Assembly (NCBI GenBank): GCA_934162255.1
Contig: CAKPIG010000002.1
Coordinates: 62,001 to 126,000 of the forward strand
Direction: 5' to 3'
Length of the DNA stretch: 64,000 nt
From: an uncultured Clostridia bacterium
GTDB taxonomy: Bacteria > Bacillota > Clostridia > TANB77 > CAG-508
Both the position numbers and the translations under genes were made by a program. How positions within the stretch are numbered: the stretch's first letter is position 1; each line of letters starts with the position of its first letter. Under the pieces are notes generated by a model, which saw only the letters and a program-made list of their open reading frames with translations, did not search any database and was not told the origin of the DNA. Below, piece after piece: positions 25,706 through 34,588 of this stretch.

Positions 25706-26107
25706 TTATCTCTTTGAGAATTGTGGTGCTTTTCTTGCTTTTTTAAGACCGTATTTTTTTCTTTCTTTCATACGAGGATCTCTTGTTAAGAATCCACTTG
25801 TTTTAAGAGTAGGTCTGTATTCTGAATTAGCTTCATTTAAAGCTCTAGCAATACCATGTCTTATAGCTCCAGCTTGACCAGAAACTCCACCACCTTGTAC
25901 AGAACAAATTACATCATATTTTGCTAATGTATTTGTAACTGTTAATGGTTGTCTAACAATAACTTTTAAAGTTTCTAAATCGAAAAATTCATCAATGTCT
26001 TTTCCGTTAATTGTTATTTTTCCAGTTCCTTCAACTAATCTAACTCTAGCTATAGAACTTTTTCTTCTACCTGTACCCATGTATACTATTTTATTTGATT
26101 TAGCCAT
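25706..26107 (-). CDS. rpsI: Ribosomal protein uS9
   Basis: S9 of the small subunit, 133 residues. The GTGRRKSSIARVRL start, QGGGVSGQAGAIRHGIARAL middle and the basic C-terminal tail KKARKAPQFSKR, which reaches the P-site tRNA, are all present. AAGGAGG precedes the ATG. It is downstream of rplM in the usual L13-S9 operon. Confidence 0.97.
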   Translation of the reverse strand: MAKSNKIVYMGTGRRKSSIARVRLVEGTGKITINGKDIDEFFDLETLKVIVRQPLTVTNTLAKYDVICSVQGGGVSGQAGAIRHGIARALNEANSEYRPTLKTSGFLTRDPRMKERKKYGLKKARKAPQFSKR

Positions 26108-26122
26108 TATAGTTCCTCCTTA

Positions 26123-26557
26123 TTAAAAATTCCACATTTCTGGTTTTTGTGCTTGAAGATTATGTTCGCTACCTGCGAATACTCTTAATTTTGTTGCCAT
26201 TTTTCTTCCTAAAGAATTGTGTGGTAACATTCCTTTAACAGCTAACATCATAGCTTTTTCTGGATTTTTTTCAAGCATTACACTTGCAGGAGTTTCTTTC
26301 ATTCCTCCAATGTAACCTGAATGATGTCTATAAATTTTGTCATTCATTTTATTTCCTGTTAATACAACATCTTTACAGTTGATTATAATAACATTATCAC
26401 CTGTATCAAGATTTGGTGTGAAAGTTGGTTTATGTTTTCCTCTTAATAATCTAGCAGCTTCTGTAGCAACTCTACCTAAAGGTTTATCTGCTGCATCAAT
26501 AACATACCATTTTCTTTCAATTTCTGCTTTTTTTACACTATATGTAACATTATTCAT
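26123..26557 (-). CDS. rplM: Ribosomal protein uL13
   Basis: L13 of the large subunit, 144 residues. It has KWYVIDAADKPLGRVATEAA, LRGKHKPTFTPN, YRHHSGYIGG, the MLPHNSLGRKM segment and a YAG-like FAGSEHNLQAQKPE end, all standard. GGAGGG lies nine bases before the start. It is first in the L13-S9 operon, preceded by a consensus promoter and a ~100-nt leader that may bind L13. Confidence 0.97.
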   Translation of the reverse strand: MNNVTYSVKKAEIERKWYVIDAADKPLGRVATEAARLLRGKHKPTFTPNLDTGDNVIIINCKDVVLTGNKMNDKIYRHHSGYIGGMKETPASVMLEKNPEKAMMLAVKGMLPHNSLGRKMATKLRVFAGSEHNLQAQKPEMWNF

Positions 26558-26658
26558 GGTAATATATACCCTCCTATTTTAAATTAAATTATATATGAAA
26601 TTTAAATCTAAAACCACCGGGGAGAAGTTTCATATTTAAATCATATTTCTAAAATATA
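26558..26658 (-). promoter_or_regulatory. rplM leader, possible L13 autoregulatory RNA
   Basis: On the minus strand the leader contains ATGAAAC near its middle and TTTCAT ~30 bases later, able to pair around a GC-rich CTTCTCCCCGGTGG loop, with ATTTAAAT segments extending the stem. This is the position of the L13 leader in other Firmicutes. Fold and identity are not verified. Confidence 0.45.
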
Positions 26659-26665
26659 CCCAATT

Positions 26666-26694
26666 ATTTTAATACAAAATACGGAATTTGTCAA
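26666..26694 (-). promoter_or_regulatory. rplM-rpsI promoter
   Basis: Minus strand TTGACA, 17-bp spacer, TAAAAT: near-consensus, as expected for a ribosomal-protein operon. Confidence 0.8.
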
Positions 26695-26788
26695 TAAATT
26701 TAACTAAAGTTATTGCTAATTTTAGTAATTTTATCTATAATATGGATATAAATATTATAAATATAGAAAATTAACATAGGAGGAAACG

Positions 26789-28414
26789 ATGCCAGAAGTA
26801 GAAAAAAAAATAAAAAAAGAAACATTTATGCAAGGTGTAATAACAATAATGTTTTCACAAATATTAATAAAAGTATTAGGATTAATTTATACTTTATATT
26901 TAACAAATAGAGAAGGATTTGGAGATGCAGGGAATGCAATATATATTAGTGGATATCAAATATATGCATTACTTCTTACAATATCATCAATAGGAGTTCC
27001 AAACGCAATTTCAAAATTAGTAGCAGAAAGACTTGCATTAGGAGATAGTAAAGGAGCGAACCGAATATTTAAAATAGCATTAGCTACATTTGGAATAATA
27101 GGAGCAGTTGGAACAATGCTATTATTTTTTGGCGCACATACAATAGCATATAACTGGATTCAAATACCAGAAGCAGAACTAACACTAGTTGCGCTTTCGC
27201 CAGCAATATTCTTTGTTTCAATATCATCAGTATTTAGAGGATATTTTAATGGAAGAAGAACATTAAAAATAACAGCAAGAGCCCAAACATTAGAACAAAT
27301 ATTTAAAACAGTATTAACAATAGGAATAGTAGAAATTGTAGCATATGCTACATCAACATCAACAGAAATGATGGCAGCAGGAGCAAATGTTGCAACAACA
27401 ATTGCTACATTTTCAAGTTTTGCATACTTATTTATATATTACAAAATAAAGAGAAAAGAAATAGGGCAAGAAATAGCTCAATCTAAAAATTATAAATATG
27501 AAAGTGTAAAAAAAGTTGTAAAAAGAATATTAATGGTTTCAATACCATTAACATTAAGTTCAATAATGACATCATTTAATAAAAACATAGATTCATTTAC
27601 AGTAAAAAGAATATTAAGTACATATATGGATTCAGCAATGGCACAAAAACTGTATGGAATTTTAGGAGGAAAAGTAGATACTGTAACAAACCTACCATTA
27701 GCTATAAATATAGCATTTGCAACAGCATTAGTACCAACAATATCTGCAGCAAATGCAAAACATGACACAGAAACAGCAACAAAAAGAATATCATTTTCAT
27801 TATTAACATCGATGCTAATAGGTTTGCCATGTGTTATAGGATTAGTAATTTTTGCACAACCAATATTAAACTTATTATATCCAAATGCAAACCAAGGAGC
27901 ATTACTAATGCAATTAGTAGCAATTGGAGTAATATTCTCAATATTAAACCAAACAATAAGTGGGGCATTACAAGGATTTGGAAAGGTTATGGTACCTGCA
28001 ATGGCATTAGGTGCAGGATGTGTGGTAAAATTAATACTTAATTTAATATTACTAAGAATACCAGAAATAAATGTATATGGTGCAGCAATTTCAACAATAG
28101 CATGTCATGCAACAGCATTTGCAATTGTATTTATTGTATTAAAGAAATATGTAAAATTAGATTTACCATTTAGTAAATTTGTAGTAAAACCACTAATAGC
28201 AACAGGAATAATGGGAGTATGCTCATATACAGTATATTATCTATTAAATAGTATAGGATTAAGAAATAAGGCAACAATAATAGCAATATTATTCGCAGTA
28301 ATTATATATATATTAACAGTAGCAGTGCTAAAAATTTACAATAAAGAAGACATATACATGTTACCAAAAGGAGAAAAAATTTTTAAAATTCTAGAAAAAG
28401 CAAAAATATATTAA
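26789..28414 (+). CDS. Polysaccharide/lipid flippase, SpoVB/MurJ-like
   Basis: A 541-residue integral membrane protein of the MOP exporter superfamily with about 14 hydrophobic segments. The start MQGVITIMFSQILIKVLGLI, then GVPNAISKLVAERLALGD, VFRGYFNGRRTL and a middle ALVPTISAANA-type helix match SpoVB and related polysaccharide biosynthesis transporters. They flip undecaprenyl-linked precursors; SpoVB acts in spore cortex synthesis, and paralogues substitute for MurJ. I cannot separate these roles. AGGAGGAAACG precedes the ATG. The gene is divergent from rplM. Confidence 0.85.
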   Translation: MPEVEKKIKKETFMQGVITIMFSQILIKVLGLIYTLYLTNREGFGDAGNAIYISGYQIYALLLTISSIGVPNAISKLVAERLALGDSKGANRIFKIALATFGIIGAVGTMLLFFGAHTIAYNWIQIPEAELTLVALSPAIFFVSISSVFRGYFNGRRTLKITARAQTLEQIFKTVLTIGIVEIVAYATSTSTEMMAAGANVATTIATFSSFAYLFIYYKIKRKEIGQEIAQSKNYKYESVKKVVKRILMVSIPLTLSSIMTSFNKNIDSFTVKRILSTYMDSAMAQKLYGILGGKVDTVTNLPLAINIAFATALVPTISAANAKHDTETATKRISFSLLTSMLIGLPCVIGLVIFAQPILNLLYPNANQGALLMQLVAIGVIFSILNQTISGALQGFGKVMVPAMALGAGCVVKLILNLILLRIPEINVYGAAISTIACHATAFAIVFIVLKKYVKLDLPFSKFVVKPLIATGIMGVCSYTVYYLLNSIGLRNKATIIAILFAVIIYILTVAVLKIYNKEDIYMLPKGEKIFKILEKAKIY

Positions 28415-28467
28415 AAAAATCTGATAAAAAGAAGGGATTTTAAATAATTATGGAGAATAAAATAGAA

Positions 28468-28500
28468 GTACAGATATAGCTTAGAGGCTAATATAAGTAC
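28468..28500 (+). other. Hairpin in the hup leader
   Basis: ATATAGC pairs with GCTAATAT (one bulge) around TTAGAG, flanked by GTAC on each side, 30 bases before the hup start. Possibly an mRNA stability or regulatory stem. Confidence 0.4.
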
Positions 28501-28530
28501 ATATACAAAATTTATAGGAGGTAAAGTACA

Positions 28531-28806
28531 ATGAACAAAGCTGAATTAGTAGCAGCTATCGCTGCAAAAACAGGTGAATCTAAAAAAGCAACAGAAGAAA
28601 CAGTTAACGCATTTGTATCAGTTGTTTCAGAAGCATTAAAAGGAGGAGACAAAGTTCAATTAGTTGGATTTGGTTCTTTCGAAGTTAGAAAAAGAGCTGC
28701 TAGAAAAGGTAGAAATCCTCAAACAAAAGAAGAAATAAAAATACCTGCATCTAAAGCTCCAGTATTCAAAGCTGGAAAAGCATTAAAAGATTTAGTAAAC
28801 GGATAA
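28531..28806 (+). CDS. hup: HU-family DNA-binding protein
   Basis: A 91-residue nucleoid protein that bends DNA as a dimer. MNKAELVAAIAAKTG, VQLVGFGSFEVRKRAARKGRNP and the KIPASKAPVFKAGKALKDLV end are classic HU. Codon choice is less AT-biased than in its neighbours, consistent with very high expression. AGGAGG sits ten bases before the ATG. Confidence 0.97.
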   Translation: MNKAELVAAIAAKTGESKKATEETVNAFVSVVSEALKGGDKVQLVGFGSFEVRKRAARKGRNPQTKEEIKIPASKAPVFKAGKALKDLVNG

Positions 28807-28833
28807 TTAAATTAAAATATATAAATATATGGA

Positions 28834-28865
28834 AAAAGATAGTGATTACTCACTATCTTTTTTGT
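28834..28865. terminator. Bidirectional terminator after hup
   Basis: AAAAAGATAGTGA, TTAC loop, TCACTATCTTTTTT. It also covers the stop region of the opposite-strand gene. Confidence 0.9.
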
Positions 28866-29022
28866 CTACCTTTTTTTCCTCAGGAACAATAATATTTTTT
28901 GGATTTTTATCTTTTCCTTTTGGTTTTGCAGCACTAATATGTTCATAAACAGGTGAAATATCTAAATTTGAACCATCACCATTAACAACTTCAATGCTTT
29001 TTTTGTTTTTTTCTTCAGACAT
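28846..29022 (-). CDS. Small hypothetical hydrophilic protein (58 aa)
   Basis: A small charged protein (start MSEEKNKKSIEVVNGDG, then YEHISAAKPKGKDKNPKNI). I choose the ATG at 29022 because AGGAG precedes it; the longer form to 29064 reads through that site. It has no membrane segment or cysteine and is probably partly disordered. No family known to me. It is transcribed alone between hup and scpB. Confidence 0.6.
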   Translation of the reverse strand: MSEEKNKKSIEVVNGDGSNLDISPVYEHISAAKPKGKDKNPKNIIVPEEKKVDKKDSE

Positions 29023-29157
29023 ATATAACACTCCTCTTAAATCCTTTTTTTGATAATAGCACAAAAAAAGAAAAAAGTAAATAAAAACTTGACATAAAGC
29101 TAAAAAAGTGAGAAAATATAACCACTAAAAAATAAAAGTAAGAAGTGGAAAAATAAG

Positions 29158-29718
29158 ATGGAAGAAAACAAGATAAAATCAGTTATAGAAGCAATATTAT
29201 TTGCTGCCGGAAGAGCAGTAAATGAAGAAGAACTAATACTAAGTTTAGAACTTAGCAAAGAAGAAATTGAAGAACAAATATCAAAAATGCAAGAAGAATA
29301 CAAAAAAAGAGGAATAGAAATAATAAAAATAGATAAAAGTTACCAAATGTGTAGCAAAAAAGAATACTATGATTACATATATCAAGTATTAGATAAAAGA
29401 ACAAAACCAAACTTATCAAATGCAGCATTAGAAACACTTGCTATTATTGCATATAATCCAAGAGCAACAAGAGCAGAAATAGAAGCAATAAGAGGAGTAA
29501 ACAGTGATGGAACAATATACAAATTATTGGATTATGGATTAATTGAAGATGCAGGAAAAGCAGACTTACCAGGAAGACCAACATCATATAAAACAACAGA
29601 GCAATTCTTGAAAATGTTTGGTTATCAATCACTTAAAGAATTACCAGAATTGCCGAAATATAAATTAGATGCAAATAGACAAATTGTAATAGATGAAATA
29701 ATAGAAGAAAACAAATAA
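29158..29718 (+). CDS. scpB: Segregation and condensation protein B
   Basis: ScpB joins ScpA and SMC in the bacterial condensin. The 186 residues form two winged-helix domains: KSVIEAILFAAGRAV at the start, LSNAALETLAIIAYNPRATRAEIEAIRGVNSDG in pieces, and the LPGRPTSYKTTEQFLKMFG end, all typical. scpA is not adjacent, which is unusual because the two normally pair. AAGTGG-type weak ribosome site. It lies 15 bases ahead of proS. Confidence 0.93.
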   Translation: MEENKIKSVIEAILFAAGRAVNEEELILSLELSKEEIEEQISKMQEEYKKRGIEIIKIDKSYQMCSKKEYYDYIYQVLDKRTKPNLSNAALETLAIIAYNPRATRAEIEAIRGVNSDGTIYKLLDYGLIEDAGKADLPGRPTSYKTTEQFLKMFGYQSLKELPELPKYKLDANRQIVIDEIIEENK

Positions 29719-29733
29719 TTTCAGGAGGAAATA

Positions 29734-31173
29734 ATGGAAGATAATAAAAATTTTGTAAAAGAAATAACAAATATAGATGAGAATTTTGCACAATGGTATA
29801 CAGACATAGTGCTAAAAGCAGAACTTGCAGACTATACAGACACAAAAGGATGTATAGCAATAAGACCATATGGATATGCAATATGGGAAAACATTCAAAA
29901 TTATACAGACAAAAAATTTAAAGAAACAGGAGTTCAAAATGCATATTTTCCAGTATTAATACCAGAAAGCTTACTTCAAAAAGAAAAAGACCATGTTGAA
30001 GGATTTGCTCCAGAAGTAGCTTGGGTAACAGATGCAGGTGGAGAAAAATTAGACGAAAGATTATGTATCAGACCAACATCTGAAACAATAATAACAACAA
30101 TGTACTCAAAATGGTTAAAATCTTGGGCAGATTTACCATTTGTATATAATCAATGGTGTAATGTATTAAGATGGGAAAAGGAAACAAGACCATTTTTACG
30201 TTCAAGAGAATTTTTATGGCAAGAAGGACATACAATCCATGAAACTGCAGAAGAAGCAAAAGCAAGAACATTACAAATGTTAGATATATATGCAGATGTT
30301 GTAGAAAATCTACTTGCAATACCAGTAATAAAAGGAATAAAAACAGAATCAGAAAAATTTGCAGGAGCAGAAGAAACATATACAATAGAAACAATGATGT
30401 ATGATGGAAAAGCACTTCAATCTGCAACATCACATTATTTTGGACAAAACTTTACAAAACCATTTAATGTTAAATTTCAAAACAGAGAAGGAAAACAAGA
30501 ATATGCATATCAAACATCATGGGGATCTACAACACGACTAATAGGAGCTATAATAATGGCACATGGTGATGATAGAGGATTAAAACTACCACCAAGAGTT
30601 GCACCAATACAAGTTGAAGTAATACCTATTGCACAACATAAAGAAGGAGTAGAAGAAAAAGTTTCAGAAATTTATAATAGACTAAAAACAAAATTTAGAG
30701 TAGAAGCAGATTTTAGAAGAAAAGTATCACCAGGAGTAAAATTCAATGATTCAGAATTAAGAGGAATACCACTTAGATTAGAAATGGGACCAAGAGACAT
30801 TGAAAATGAAGAATGTGTATTAGTAAGAAGAGATACATTTGAAAAAATAACAGTAAAATTAGAAAATCTTGAAGAAACAATATCAAAACTATTAGAAGAA
30901 ATTCAACAAAACATGTATGACACATGTAAAAAAAGAATGGAAGCCAAAACAACAATTGCTCACAATTTAGAAGAATTCCAATCAAACATGAATAATGAAC
31001 AAGGATTTATAAAAGCAATGTGGTGTGGAAGTGCAGAATGTGAGGCAAAAATAAAAGAACTAACAGGAGCAAAATCAAGATGTATGCCATTTGAGCAAGA
31101 ACATGTAGGAGATACATGTGTATGCTGTGGAAAGAAAGCAGACAAAATGGTTGTATGGGGAAGACAATATTAA
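29734..31173 (+). CDS. proS: Proline--tRNA ligase (short, archaeal/eukaryote-like form)
   Basis: ProRS charges tRNA-Pro. At 479 residues with no ~180-residue editing insert, this is the archaeal/eukaryote-like form found in many Clostridia. The start (DENFAQWYTDIVLKAELADY), the class II motif 2 region (NVLRWEKETRPFLRSREFLWQEGHT in pieces), the GSTTRLIGAIIMAHGDDRGL motif 3 region and the C-terminal zinc-type end (EHVGDTCVCCGKKADKMV, then WGRQY) are all present. AGGAGG precedes the ATG. Confidence 0.95.
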   Translation: MEDNKNFVKEITNIDENFAQWYTDIVLKAELADYTDTKGCIAIRPYGYAIWENIQNYTDKKFKETGVQNAYFPVLIPESLLQKEKDHVEGFAPEVAWVTDAGGEKLDERLCIRPTSETIITTMYSKWLKSWADLPFVYNQWCNVLRWEKETRPFLRSREFLWQEGHTIHETAEEAKARTLQMLDIYADVVENLLAIPVIKGIKTESEKFAGAEETYTIETMMYDGKALQSATSHYFGQNFTKPFNVKFQNREGKQEYAYQTSWGSTTRLIGAIIMAHGDDRGLKLPPRVAPIQVEVIPIAQHKEGVEEKVSEIYNRLKTKFRVEADFRRKVSPGVKFNDSELRGIPLRLEMGPRDIENEECVLVRRDTFEKITVKLENLEETISKLLEEIQQNMYDTCKKRMEAKTTIAHNLEEFQSNMNNEQGFIKAMWCGSAECEAKIKELTGAKSRCMPFEQEHVGDTCVCCGKKADKMVVWGRQY

Positions 31174-31191
31174 TAAAATTCGATAAAATAG

Positions 31192-31220
31192 TTGTAAAAA
31201 AAGAAAAAAATTGATATACT
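31192..31220 (+). promoter_or_regulatory. Promoter of the asp23-amaP operon
   Basis: TTGTAA, 17-bp spacer, TATACT, 63 bases before the first gene. Confidence 0.5.
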
Positions 31221-31282
31221 AATAAAGACAAAAAAGTCAAAAAGGTTATGTGCAAAACAAACCTTAGAAAGGGAGGATAAAA

Positions 31283-31714
31283 ATGGCAGATAACGAAGAA
31301 GAAAAAAAAGAAGAAATTCAAGAAATTACAGAAAAAGTAGAAGAAGGAAATGATGAAATAAAAATAGCAAATGATGTAGTTGCAGTAATTGCAGGAGTTG
31401 CAGTATCAGAAGTTTCTGGTGTAGCTGGTATGTCTGGAGGTTTTGCTGGAGGAATATCAGAAGTTCTAAGTGGAAAAAAGAACTTATCAAAAGGAATAAA
31501 AGTAGAAGCAAATGAAAAAGAAGTAAAAATTGATGTAAACATTATAGTAGAATATGGCTCAAGAATACCAGATGTAGCATTTGAAATACAAAATAGAGTA
31601 AAAAAATCAGTAGAAAGCATGACAGGACTAAAAGTATCTGAAGTAAATGTTCATGTTCAAGGAGTAAAAACAGAAAAAGACAATGCTGAAGAACCAAAAG
31701 AAGATAACGAATAA
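31283..31714 (+). CDS. Asp23/Gls24 family envelope stress protein
   Basis: A 143-residue cytosolic protein of the alkaline-shock family. Core: IKIANDVVAVIAGVAVSEVSGVAGM in pieces, KGIKVEANEKEVKIDVNI, YGSRIPDVAFEIQNRVKKSVESM, and VNVHVQGVK. The N- and C-terminal ends are very acidic. Such proteins form a layer under the membrane, held by AmaP, whose gene comes next. A GGGAGG site precedes the ATG. Confidence 0.93.
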   Translation: MADNEEEKKEEIQEITEKVEEGNDEIKIANDVVAVIAGVAVSEVSGVAGMSGGFAGGISEVLSGKKNLSKGIKVEANEKEVKIDVNIIVEYGSRIPDVAFEIQNRVKKSVESMTGLKVSEVNVHVQGVKTEKDNAEEPKEDNE

Positions 31715-31732
31715 AGAAATGGAGAAATAAAA

Positions 31733-32314
31733 ATGAAATTTTTAGAAAGATTTGCATTAGTAGTTTATTCATACATAATAATAATAATAGCAGTAATATT
31801 AGGATTAGTATCTGTAGATTTAATTAGCTTAGAACAAGTAGTAGATGTTATAAATCCATTAATATCAGGAGAAGTAGCATCAAAAGTAACATTAGGAATT
31901 TGTATAGTATTTTTAGCATTATCTATAAAATGTATATTCTTTGATGAAAAAACAAAGGAAAAAATAAGAGAAGCACAAGGAATACTATTAAAAAACGAAA
32001 ATGGAGAGCTAATGATTTCAAAAGAATCAATAGATAACATGGTAAAAAATGCAGTTTCAAGATTTGATGATGTAAAAGAATGTGAAACGAAAATCTATAT
32101 AGATGAAGAAAAACAAATAATGATAACATTATGTGTGATTGTAAATGAAAATGTAGTAATAAAAGACTTAGCAAGTGATTTACAATTAAAAATAAAAGAC
32201 GAAATTAGAAAAATAGCAGATTTGGATGTAAAAGAAGTAAATGTAAAAGTAATAAAACTTCAAGAACCAAAAAAGAAAAATAAAGATAGGATGAAAGAAA
32301 ATGGAGAATTTTAA
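31733..32314 (+). CDS. amaP: Alkaline shock membrane anchor AmaP
   Basis: A 193-residue protein with two N-terminal membrane helices (residues ~8-30 and ~50-70) and a cytosolic Asp23-like tail with ENGELMISKESIDNMVKNAV and VKEVNVKVIKL. AmaP anchors Asp23/Gls24 to the membrane. It lies 18 bases after the asp23 gene and overlaps the next small membrane gene by 14 bases. Confidence 0.88.
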   Translation: MKFLERFALVVYSYIIIIIAVILGLVSVDLISLEQVVDVINPLISGEVASKVTLGICIVFLALSIKCIFFDEKTKEKIREAQGILLKNENGELMISKESIDNMVKNAVSRFDDVKECETKIYIDEEKQIMITLCVIVNENVVIKDLASDLQLKIKDEIRKIADLDVKEVNVKVIKLQEPKKKNKDRMKENGEF

Positions 32315-32504
32315 AAATTTCTTAACAAAATATAGAGGTGCAATAATTGGTGTAATAATTGCAGTGTTAGTATTATGTACAAGACTATATGAATTAATAT
32401 TAGCATTAGTATTAGTTGGGTTATGTGCAGTTGCAGGAAATTACATTCAACAAAACAAAGATGATGTAAAAGATAAATTAAAAAAATTTATAGACAAATT
32501 ATAA
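32301..32504 (+). CDS. DUF2273 small membrane protein
   Basis: A 67-residue protein with two close hydrophobic helices (GAIIGVIIAVLVLCTRLYEL; ALVLVGLCAVAGNYI) and a basic tail. Small DUF2273 proteins regularly sit beside asp23/amaP genes in Firmicutes and probably share the membrane complex. It starts inside the end of amaP. Confidence 0.82.
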   Translation: MENFKNFLTKYRGAIIGVIIAVLVLCTRLYELILALVLVGLCAVAGNYIQQNKDDVKDKLKKFIDKL

Positions 32505-32516
32505 AAGGTGGGAAAA

Positions 32517-32927
32517 ATGAAAAGGTCAGCAATAAGAGAACTAACATTCAGACTAATATATAGTTTAGAAATACAAAAAACAGAAAATATAGAAGAGCAA
32601 ATAGAACTATACTTAGAATGCAATGAAGTTGAAGAAAATGAAGCAAAAGAATATATAAAAAATACTGTCATTGGAATAAATGAACATATAGATGAAATAA
32701 AAGAATTAATAGAAAAAAACTTAAAAGCTGATTGGAAAATTGACAGAATATCAAAAATAGACTTAAGCTTATTAAAACTTGCAATATATGAAATAAAATA
32801 TACAGAAATACCTTATAAAGTTGCTATAAATGAAAGTTTGGAACTTGCAAAAAAATATGGAGAAGAAACATCTAAAAATTTCATAAATGGAATATTAGCA
32901 AGTATTGTAAAAGAAATAGGAGATTAA
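32517..32927 (+). CDS. nusB: Transcription antitermination protein NusB
   Basis: NusB binds boxA RNA with S10 in rRNA antitermination. The 136-residue helical protein shows RSAIRELTFRLIYSLEI, DWKIDRISKIDLSLLKLAIYEI in pieces and the end VAINESLELAKKYGEETSKNFINGIL in pieces, the family hallmark. ATG at 32517 follows AAAGGTGGG; the GTG at 32508 is part of that site. It sits directly ahead of xseA, the common nusB-xseA-xseB order. Confidence 0.95.
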   Translation: MKRSAIRELTFRLIYSLEIQKTENIEEQIELYLECNEVEENEAKEYIKNTVIGINEHIDEIKELIEKNLKADWKIDRISKIDLSLLKLAIYEIKYTEIPYKVAINESLELAKKYGEETSKNFINGILASIVKEIGD

Positions 32928-32930
32928 CAA

Positions 32931-34118
32931 ATGAAATATAATGCCGTAACAGTTACAGAATTAAACAAATACTTAAAAGATAGATTTGATGAAGATGAAA
33001 ACTTAGGCGCAATATTAGTAAAAGGAGAAATCTCTAACTTTAAAAACCATTACACAGGACATCTATATTTTACATTAAAAGACGATAAATCGTTAATAAA
33101 ATGTATAATGTTTAAAAGCTATGCTGAAAGGTTAGCTTTTAAACCAAAAGATGGAATGCAAGTAATGGTTTTTGGCTCTGTACAGGTATTTGAAAGAGAT
33201 GGAGTATATCAAATATATGCAAAACAAATGCTTGAAGACGGAATGGGAGATTTACACGAAAAATTCGAAAAATTGAAAAAAAATTTAGAAGAAGAAGGAA
33301 TATTTGCAGAAAGCCACAAAAAGGCAATACCTATGTACCCAAAAGAAATAGGAGTATTAACATCTCAAACAGGAGCAGTAATAAGAGATATAATAAATGT
33401 ATCAACTAGAAGAAATCCAAATGTACACATAAGATTATTACCAGTACCTGTCCAAGGACCAGGCGCTGCTGAGAAAATTGCTGAAAAAATAAAAACAATG
33501 AATGATAAAAAATTAGCAGATGTAATAATTGTTGGTAGAGGAGGAGGTTCCTTAGAAGACTTATGGCCATTTAATGAGGAAATTGTAGCAAGAGCAATTT
33601 ATGAATCTGAAATACCTATAATTTCTGCAGTAGGACATGAAACAGACTTTACTATAGCAGATTTTGTTGCAGACCTAAGAGCACCAACACCATCTGCAGC
33701 AGCAGAATTAGCTGTTCCAGATGTATATGAATTAAAACAAAAATTAGAATCTTATAAAAACAGATGTAGAATCTCATTAAAAAAGAAAATAGAATTAATG
33801 AGATTGAGATATGAAAAATGTATGACATCAAGAGTATTTACAGATCCAACGAGAAAAATAAAAGACCAATATATAATATTAGATGATTATATAAAAAGAA
33901 TGGAAAATCAAGTAAAAAATGTTCAAAAAGTAAGTCAAACAAGATTTGTTGAATTAGCCACAAAACTTGATACATTAAGCCCATTAAAAACGTTAACAAG
34001 AGGATATATAATAGCAGAAAAAGATAATAAAATAATAAAAAGTGCAAAACAACTGAAACAAAATGATGAAATCGAATTAAAATTTCAAGATGGAAAACAA
34101 AAAGCAAAAATAATTTAA
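32931..34118 (+). CDS. xseA: Exodeoxyribonuclease VII large subunit
   Basis: XseA with XseB degrades single-stranded DNA to oligonucleotides. The N-terminal OB domain (VTELNKYLKDRFDEDENL, GEISNFKNHYTGHLYFTLKD) is followed by the catalytic core with GVLTSQTGAVIRDI, VGRGGGSLEDLWPFNEE and SAVGHETDFTIADFVADLRAPTPSAAAEL in pieces, then a coiled coil and the TLTRGY end. The length of 395 is normal. It starts three bases after nusB. Confidence 0.96.
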   Translation: MKYNAVTVTELNKYLKDRFDEDENLGAILVKGEISNFKNHYTGHLYFTLKDDKSLIKCIMFKSYAERLAFKPKDGMQVMVFGSVQVFERDGVYQIYAKQMLEDGMGDLHEKFEKLKKNLEEEGIFAESHKKAIPMYPKEIGVLTSQTGAVIRDIINVSTRRNPNVHIRLLPVPVQGPGAAEKIAEKIKTMNDKKLADVIIVGRGGGSLEDLWPFNEEIVARAIYESEIPIISAVGHETDFTIADFVADLRAPTPSAAAELAVPDVYELKQKLESYKNRCRISLKKKIELMRLRYEKCMTSRVFTDPTRKIKDQYIILDDYIKRMENQVKNVQKVSQTRFVELATKLDTLSPLKTLTRGYIIAEKDNKIIKSAKQLKQNDEIELKFQDGKQKAKII

Positions 34119-34134
34119 AATGGAGGATAAACAT

Positions 34135-34572
34135 ATGGAAAAACAAAAGATACTAACACTAATAATAGTAGTAGCAATAATAGGTCTTATTGGGCTTGGA
34201 GGATATGTTGTATATGATGAAATGCAACAAAAAAACACACAAACAAAAACTGAAACAATAAGTGCAGACAAAGAAAATCAAATTCAAAAAGAAGAACCAA
34301 AAGAGGAAGAAAATAAAGAAGAACAACCAAAACAAGAGCAAGCAGAAGGCAAAGAAGAAAAAGAAAGTAATGCAGAAGCAAAAAATGAAGAATCAAAAGA
34401 TGATAAAGCGATAGCATTAGCAAAAAAAACATGGGGAAACGATAATTCTGTAACATTTAATATAGAAGAAAAGAAAGGAAATCTATATTATATAGCAGTA
34501 AAAGGCGATGGAGCTGTAATATCTTGGTATGAAGTAAATACAGATACATGGGAAATAAGCGATTTTTATTAA
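34135..34572 (+). CDS. Membrane-anchored acidic-linker protein between xseA and xseB
   Basis: A 145-residue protein: one N-terminal membrane helix (about residues 5-27), a Glu/Lys/Gln-rich disordered linker (~50 residues, KEEPKEEENKEEQPKQEQ), and a small C-terminal domain with ALAKKTWG, YYIAVKGDGAVISWYEV and DTWEISDFY. The last part resembles PepSY/YpmB-like beta folds, but I cannot assign it. ATG at 34135 follows GGAGG; the ATG at 34120 overlaps that site. It separates xseA and xseB, normally adjacent. Confidence 0.65.
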   Translation: MEKQKILTLIIVVAIIGLIGLGGYVVYDEMQQKNTQTKTETISADKENQIQKEEPKEEENKEEQPKQEQAEGKEEKESNAEAKNEESKDDKAIALAKKTWGNDNSVTFNIEEKKGNLYYIAVKGDGAVISWYEVNTDTWEISDFY

Positions 34573-34588
34573 TAGGAAGGAAACTAAA

